DNA from: Clostridia bacterium
GTDB taxonomy: Bacteria > Bacillota > Clostridia > Peptostreptococcales > Anaerovoracaceae
DNA length: 64,000 nucleotides
Direction: 5' to 3'
Assembly: GCA_024403185.1 (NCBI GenBank)
Contig: JAKSSG010000003.1
Location: 1-64,000 of the forward strand
In this document: positions 60,994-64,000 of the stretch, one piece after another
Position numbering within the stretch: position 1 is the stretch's first letter
Layout of the letters: every line of letters begins with the position of its first letter
Notes under the pieces: model-generated
Told to the model about the DNA's origin: nothing
Seen by the model: the letters and a program-made list of their open reading frames with translations, nothing else
The model's database searches: none
Program-made: the position numbers and the translations under genes

Positions 60994-61701
60994 ATGTTCA
61001 GATTCATCAGAAGATTAATATCATTAATAATAATACTTGCAGTTGTTGTTATGGGAATTAACGTTTATGTCGTAGCAACAACTGCTTCTCATATTGAGAA
61101 GGACATAGACATTTCAATCGGTTCACTGGACTTCGGCGCGGTTGCGCTTAACTCGGCGAAAAAAATCAATCCGCAGTGCATAATGGTTCTGGGTGCAGCG
61201 GTTAACCCTGACGGAACGCCCAGTCCGATGCTGAAGGAAAGACTCGACATGGGCATTCAGCTCTATGCGGCCGGAGTGGCACCTAAAATTCTGCTAAGCG
61301 GAGATAACGGGCAGGTGGAATACGATGAGCTTTCGGCAATGAAGACATATGTACTGGACCAGGGTGTAGCAGAGGAAGATGTATTCATGGACCATGCGGG
61401 CTTCTGTACCTATGATTCGGTTTACCGTGCCCAGTACATCTTCGGTGTGGAGAGAATGGTGGTCGTTACCCAGAAATATCATCTCTTCAGAGCGCTGTAC
61501 GGATGCAATAAGATGGGAATTGAAGCCATGGGTGTTGCCTGCAATGTTGAGAAATATCAGGGCGACAAGTACCGTGAGTTCAGGGAAGTCCTGGCAAGGG
61601 CCAAGGACTTCGTGAAATGGATTATCAAACCGGAGCCGAAGTTTCTGGGACACAAGATTCCGATTGAAGGCGACGGGCAACTGACAAACGAGGGGATGTA
61701 A
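60994..61701 (+). CDS. YdcF/SanA family membrane protein (DUF218)
   Basis: A 235-residue protein with one N-terminal membrane helix (about 5-28) and an extracytoplasmic DUF218 domain: CIMVLGAAVNPDGTPSPMLKERLDMG near 66-91, ILLSGDNGQVEYDE near 105, and VVVTQKYHLFRALY near 155-168. SanA-type members affect envelope permeability; enzymatic activity is unproven. Its terminal region touches the start of the MBL gene (stop and ATG adjacent), so it leads the SanA-walJ-rlmH unit. Confidence 0.87.
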   Translation: MFRFIRRLISLIIILAVVVMGINVYVVATTASHIEKDIDISIGSLDFGAVALNSAKKINPQCIMVLGAAVNPDGTPSPMLKERLDMGIQLYAAGVAPKILLSGDNGQVEYDELSAMKTYVLDQGVAEEDVFMDHAGFCTYDSVYRAQYIFGVERMVVVTQKYHLFRALYGCNKMGIEAMGVACNVEKYQGDKYREFREVLARAKDFVKWIIKPEPKFLGHKIPIEGDGQLTNEGM

Positions 61702-62499
61702 ATGACAGTTAAATTCTGTTCTTTCGCCAGCGGAAGCAGTGGAAACTGCTATCTGATCAAGGACGAGGAAACGGCAATATTAATAGATGCGGGAATATCG
61801 GGAAAGAGAATTTTCGAAGGGCTCAGGCAGACTGATACACCGATGGACATGGTGCAGGCAATTCTGGTGACACATGAGCACAGCGATCACGTAATGAGTC
61901 TGCCCATACTTACCAGGAAAATACCGGGCGCACGGGTTTATGCCAATGAGGCAACGTGGAATTCCATTGAAAGACCTGTTGCCGAAGAGCAGCAGAGCGT
62001 TTTCGTTACCGGAGAGGATTTCTACATCGGTGATTTCATAATCAGACCCTTCAGGATTTCTCACGATGCTGCCGAGCCGGTAGGCTTCTCTGTTTTTCAT
62101 GATGAAATACAGATAAGCATTTGCACCGATTCGGGATATATCAGCGAGGAGATATTCGAGGAAATCAGCCGGGCTGACCTGCTTTTGCTTGAGGCCAATC
62201 ACGAGAAGGAGATGCTGCTCTACGGCAGATACCCTTATCCGCTCAAGCAGAGAATTCTCGGCGATGAGGGGCACCTGTCGAATATCAGCTGCGGAGAGTG
62301 CCTCTGCCGAATGGTGGCGGAACACCCGAAGGAAAGATGCGTTCTGCTGGGACATCTGAGCCATGAGAACAACACGCCGGATGTTGCCATGCAGGCAATA
62401 AGAAATACGCTGGAGGAGCAGCAGATTTTCATAGGGGGAGATCTGAGGATTGAGGTTGCATTAAGAGACAGCATGAGCAAGATCTTTGAGATAGGATAA
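61702..62499 (+). CDS. MBL-fold metallohydrolase, WalJ/YycJ-like
   Basis: A 265-residue beta-lactamase-fold hydrolase. FASGSSGNCYLI near 6-17 and VTHEHSDHV near 55-63 (HxHxDH zinc site) plus ISICTDSGYIS and LLGHLSHENNTPDVA near 210-225 are typical of YycJ/WalJ, reported in other Firmicutes as a 5'-3' exonuclease-like protein that affects repair and division. It directly precedes rlmH, as yycJ often does. Confidence 0.88.
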   Translation: MTVKFCSFASGSSGNCYLIKDEETAILIDAGISGKRIFEGLRQTDTPMDMVQAILVTHEHSDHVMSLPILTRKIPGARVYANEATWNSIERPVAEEQQSVFVTGEDFYIGDFIIRPFRISHDAAEPVGFSVFHDEIQISICTDSGYISEEIFEEISRADLLLLEANHEKEMLLYGRYPYPLKQRILGDEGHLSNISCGECLCRMVAEHPKERCVLLGHLSHENNTPDVAMQAIRNTLEEQQIFIGGDLRIEVALRDSMSKIFEIG

Positions 62500-62978
62500 T
62501 GAATATCAGAATAATAGCAATCGGAAAACTGAAGGAAAAATACTGGCAGGATGCGGTGAAGGAGTATTCAAAACGACTGGGCGCATACTGCAGTCTTGAG
62601 ATTGTCGAGCTTAAGGAGAGCATGCTGAGAGCCAACGCTTCGGCCGCAGATGAAGAGGCGGTTAAGAAGGCGGAAGGCGAAGAGATTCTCGGGCGCATAA
62701 AGAAGAGCGATTACGTAATCACGCTGGAGATCAGGGGCAAGGCTCTTACTTCGGAACAGCTGGCAGAAAAGATTAATGCCCTCGGGCTGGAAGGAAGAAG
62801 CGACATAGCCTTTGTTATAGGCGGTTCCCTGGGGCTGTCACAGGAAGTCAGCAAACGGGCTGATTTCAAGCTGAGCTTTTCGGCAATGACATTTCCTCAC
62901 CAGATGATGAGAGTGATTCTGCTGGAACAGATTTATCGCAGCTTCAAGATTAACAGAAACGAGACATATCACAAATAA
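62499..62978 (+). CDS. rlmH: 23S rRNA (pseudouridine1915-N3)-methyltransferase
   Basis: SPOUT-class (YbeA/OrfX) methyltransferase acting on helix 69 of 23S rRNA. The 159 residues have IRIIAIGKLKEKYW at the start, IAFVIGGSLGLSQEV near 105-119 and the trefoil-knot tail SFSAMTFPHQMMRVILLEQIYRSFKINRNETYHK. In staphylococci the 3' end of this gene is the SCCmec integration site; no inserted element is visible here. It is followed by a strong terminator. Confidence 0.96.
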   Translation: MNIRIIAIGKLKEKYWQDAVKEYSKRLGAYCSLEIVELKESMLRANASAADEEAVKKAEGEEILGRIKKSDYVITLEIRGKALTSEQLAEKINALGLEGRSDIAFVIGGSLGLSQEVSKRADFKLSFSAMTFPHQMMRVILLEQIYRSFKINRNETYHK

Positions 62979-62980
62979 AA

Positions 62981-63024
62981 GAGCGGGACAATATCTGACA
63001 TTGTCCCGCCTGTCTTTTATTTTA
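62981..63024. terminator. Bidirectional intrinsic terminator
   Basis: GCGGGACAAT (62983-62992) pairs perfectly with ATTGTCCCGC (63000-63009), followed by TGTCTTTTATTTT, with AAATAAAAGA before it. It separates rlmH from the convergent response regulator. Confidence 0.9.
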
Positions 63025-63706
63025 CTGTAAACCTGTATCCCAGGCCTCTGACCGTCTGGATGTATTTCGGCTCCGAAGGATCATCCTCGATTTTCTGGCG
63101 AAGCCTGTTGACGTAAACCATGATGGCGTTTTCGTCAATGATTGTCTCGCCCCAGATCAGGGAATAAATCATGTCTTTGGAGAAAATGCTGTCTTCATTG
63201 TCAATGAAGAGCTTTATCATGGCGTTCTCTTTGGCAGAGAGAGGGATTTCCACGCCGTCCTTATAGAATCTCAGAGTCTGAGTGTCGTATGAGAACGGAC
63301 CGACATTAATTGTGCTGCTGTCACCGCCTACGGAGCTTCGGCTCCTTCTGACAAGGGCTTTTGCCTTTGCACCCAGAGTAACAGGATTAAAAGGCTTTGT
63401 GATGTATTCGTCAGCGCCTATGTCAAGGCCATAGAGTGTGTCGTAGTCGGCTTTTCGGCCGCTTACTACCATGATGGGAACATTTTTCCCCTGGCCGCGT
63501 ATTTCGTTTATAACCTCGAAGCCATCCATGCCGTGCATGTTGATGTCCAGCAGGATGAGGTCAAAGTCCTGCTGTTCGACAGCCTTCAGTGCGTCTTCGC
63601 CACTCTCCGCCTGGACAACATCGAAATCGTTGATGCCCATGATCTTGCAGAGCATGGTTCGAACGGCCTGGTCATCGTCCACAACGAGAACAAGATCTTT
63701 ACCCAT
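63017..63706 (-). CDS. Response regulator transcription factor, OmpR/PhoB family
   Basis: A 229-residue two-component regulator. The receiver domain (about 1-118) has the acidic pair DDD at 10-12, phosphoacceptor Asp54 in LLDINMHGM and the conserved lysine in YITKPF near 104. The C-terminal winged helix (about 130-229) ends with VYVNRLRQKIEDDPSEPKYIQTVRGLGYRFTV. ATG 63706 is seven bases after AGGAG; a TTG two codons upstream is possible. No kinase gene follows on the same strand within the window; a divergent membrane protein begins at 63796. Confidence 0.93.
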   Translation of the reverse strand: MGKDLVLVVDDDQAVRTMLCKIMGINDFDVVQAESGEDALKAVEQQDFDLILLDINMHGMDGFEVINEIRGQGKNVPIMVVSGRKADYDTLYGLDIGADEYITKPFNPVTLGAKAKALVRRSRSSVGGDSSTINVGPFSYDTQTLRFYKDGVEIPLSAKENAMIKLFIDNEDSIFSKDMIYSLIWGETIIDENAIMVYVNRLRQKIEDDPSEPKYIQTVRGLGYRFTVK

Positions 63707-63751
63707 ATCCAATCTCCTGTATTACCGATAGAACTTTTTAATATATTTTAG

Positions 63752-63757
63752 TATAAT
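63752..63757 (+). promoter_or_regulatory. Probable -10 of the gene at 63796
   Basis: TATAAT at 63752-63757 in an AT-rich stretch, about 40 bases ahead of the start codon and its GAGGTGA ribosome binding site; -35 unclear. Confidence 0.45.
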
Positions 63758-63795
63758 AAAAATGTAGTTTTTTTTCAATAAAGAGGTGACTGACT

Positions 63796-64000
63796 TTGCA
63801 AAAATTAATCCAGAACACAAAAAGCAAAGACGTTGCGGGCCTTCTGATTGCCCTGGTGCTCATAGTTTTCGGCATCATCATGGTTGTTGTTTCCATCAAC
63901 CAGTTCAGTGCTGCCGTTGAGCGGGAGCAGGACGAGCAGCTCGAAGGCACGGTGTCCTCTGTTGACTATAACATCAATGACACAGTTGAGCGTTTCAGCA
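63796..64000 (+). CDS. Membrane protein, probable sensor (N-terminal part only)
   Basis: About 68 residues are visible before the window ends. From TTG 63796 (behind GAGGTGACTGAC) the product reads a basic N-terminus, a transmembrane helix near 14-36 (DVAGLLIALVLIVFGIIMVVV), then an extracytoplasmic, probably helical start (QFSAAVEREQDEQLEG...DYNINDTVERF). Such a layout is usual for histidine kinases, diguanylate cyclases or chemoreceptors. Divergent position to the response regulator makes a sensor likely, but the catalytic part is out of view. Confidence 0.55.
   Translation, partial: MQKLIQNTKSKDVAGLLIALVLIVFGIIMVVVSINQFSAAVEREQDEQLEGTVSSVDYNINDTVERFS

Noticed and set aside
62900..62978. 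Site-specific insertion at the 3' end of rlmH (SCC-like attachment site)
   Set aside because: The gene end is followed at once by a terminator and a convergent regulator; no recombinase or duplicated end is visible.

Overview
The window spans the chromosomal replication origin and about 60 kb of one replichore of a low-to-moderate GC, anaerobic Gram-positive bacterium of the Clostridia. The evidence is the gene order rpmH-oriC-dnaA-dnaN-recF-gyrB-gyrA, clostridial-type DnaD, GdpP, RNase M5, an LTA synthase-like enzyme, and several ferredoxin-type Fe-S proteins. A family XIII (Anaerovoracaceae/Mogibacterium-like) host is a guess from overall gene style, not a measurement.

Layout. 1-1398 (minus): yidC (cut by the window edge), yidD, rnpA, rpmH. 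1399-3297: a bipartite origin flanking dnaA, with DnaA boxes upstream and a Bacillus-like unwinding element (DnaA boxes, GC patch, DnaA-trios, AT-rich run) between dnaA and dnaN. 3298-12448: dnaN, recF, gyrB, gyrA, trpS and a membrane HD-GYP protein. 12472-14234 (minus): an acyltransferase, a DUF2148 Fe-S protein and a P-loop-less shikimate-kinase homologue. 14325-16368: a sugar nucleotidyltransferase and a glucosaminidase-like protein. 16382-17597: rpsF-ssb-rpsR with promoter, leader hairpin and terminator. 17624-29565: a long operon-like run, gdpP, rplI, dnaB, dnaD-like, a membrane M23 peptidase, ftsB/divIC, rnmV, rsmA, an LTA synthase-like gene and a GNAT gene. 29613-36435: tadA, an Ig-like membrane protein, ispE, a GntR regulator, a phosphohexomutase, a larE-mazG fusion, hup and a small membrane protein. 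36474-41679: a DUF1002 gene, a GEMM-like (c-di-GMP-I-like) RNA with a terminator and a 33-residue membrane peptide, a phosphatase-epimerase fusion, a lipoprotein, DUF4230, YgjV and a CPBP protease. 41801-48683: small accessory genes, then a cobalamin nucleotide-loop cluster (QueG-like, cobT, cobU, cobS, a degenerate CobU paralogue, a CobC-like phosphatase) and cysK. 48819-57713: a cytidylate kinase-like gene, an EFR1 ferredoxin-flavodoxin, and metG-tatD with two FnIII-CHAP surface proteins on either side of metG. 57715-64000: DUF362, rpmE, CapA, a SanA-like protein, walJ-like, rlmH, then a response regulator divergent from a partial membrane (sensor-like) protein.

Most genes to the right of the origin lie on the plus strand, i.e. 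co-directional with replication; the exceptions are 12472-14234, DUF1002, the CPBP protease and the response regulator. Promoters commonly carry an extended -10 (TGnTATAAT). At least four genes have a TATAAT-like -10 ending exactly six bases before their ATG and no Shine-Dalgarno, which predicts leaderless mRNAs.

The most unusual items are the GEMM-like RNA with its tiny membrane ORF, the leaderless promoter class, the LarE-MazG and LMW-PTP/NnrE fusions, the M23 peptidase with a long cytoplasmic coiled coil, the DnaD protein carrying a helicase-loader zinc motif without the ATPase, and the P-loop-less shikimate kinase homologue beside DUF2148. I see no rRNA, tRNA, CRISPR array, insertion sequence or prophage. 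All calls are from reading the sequence; no searches were run.
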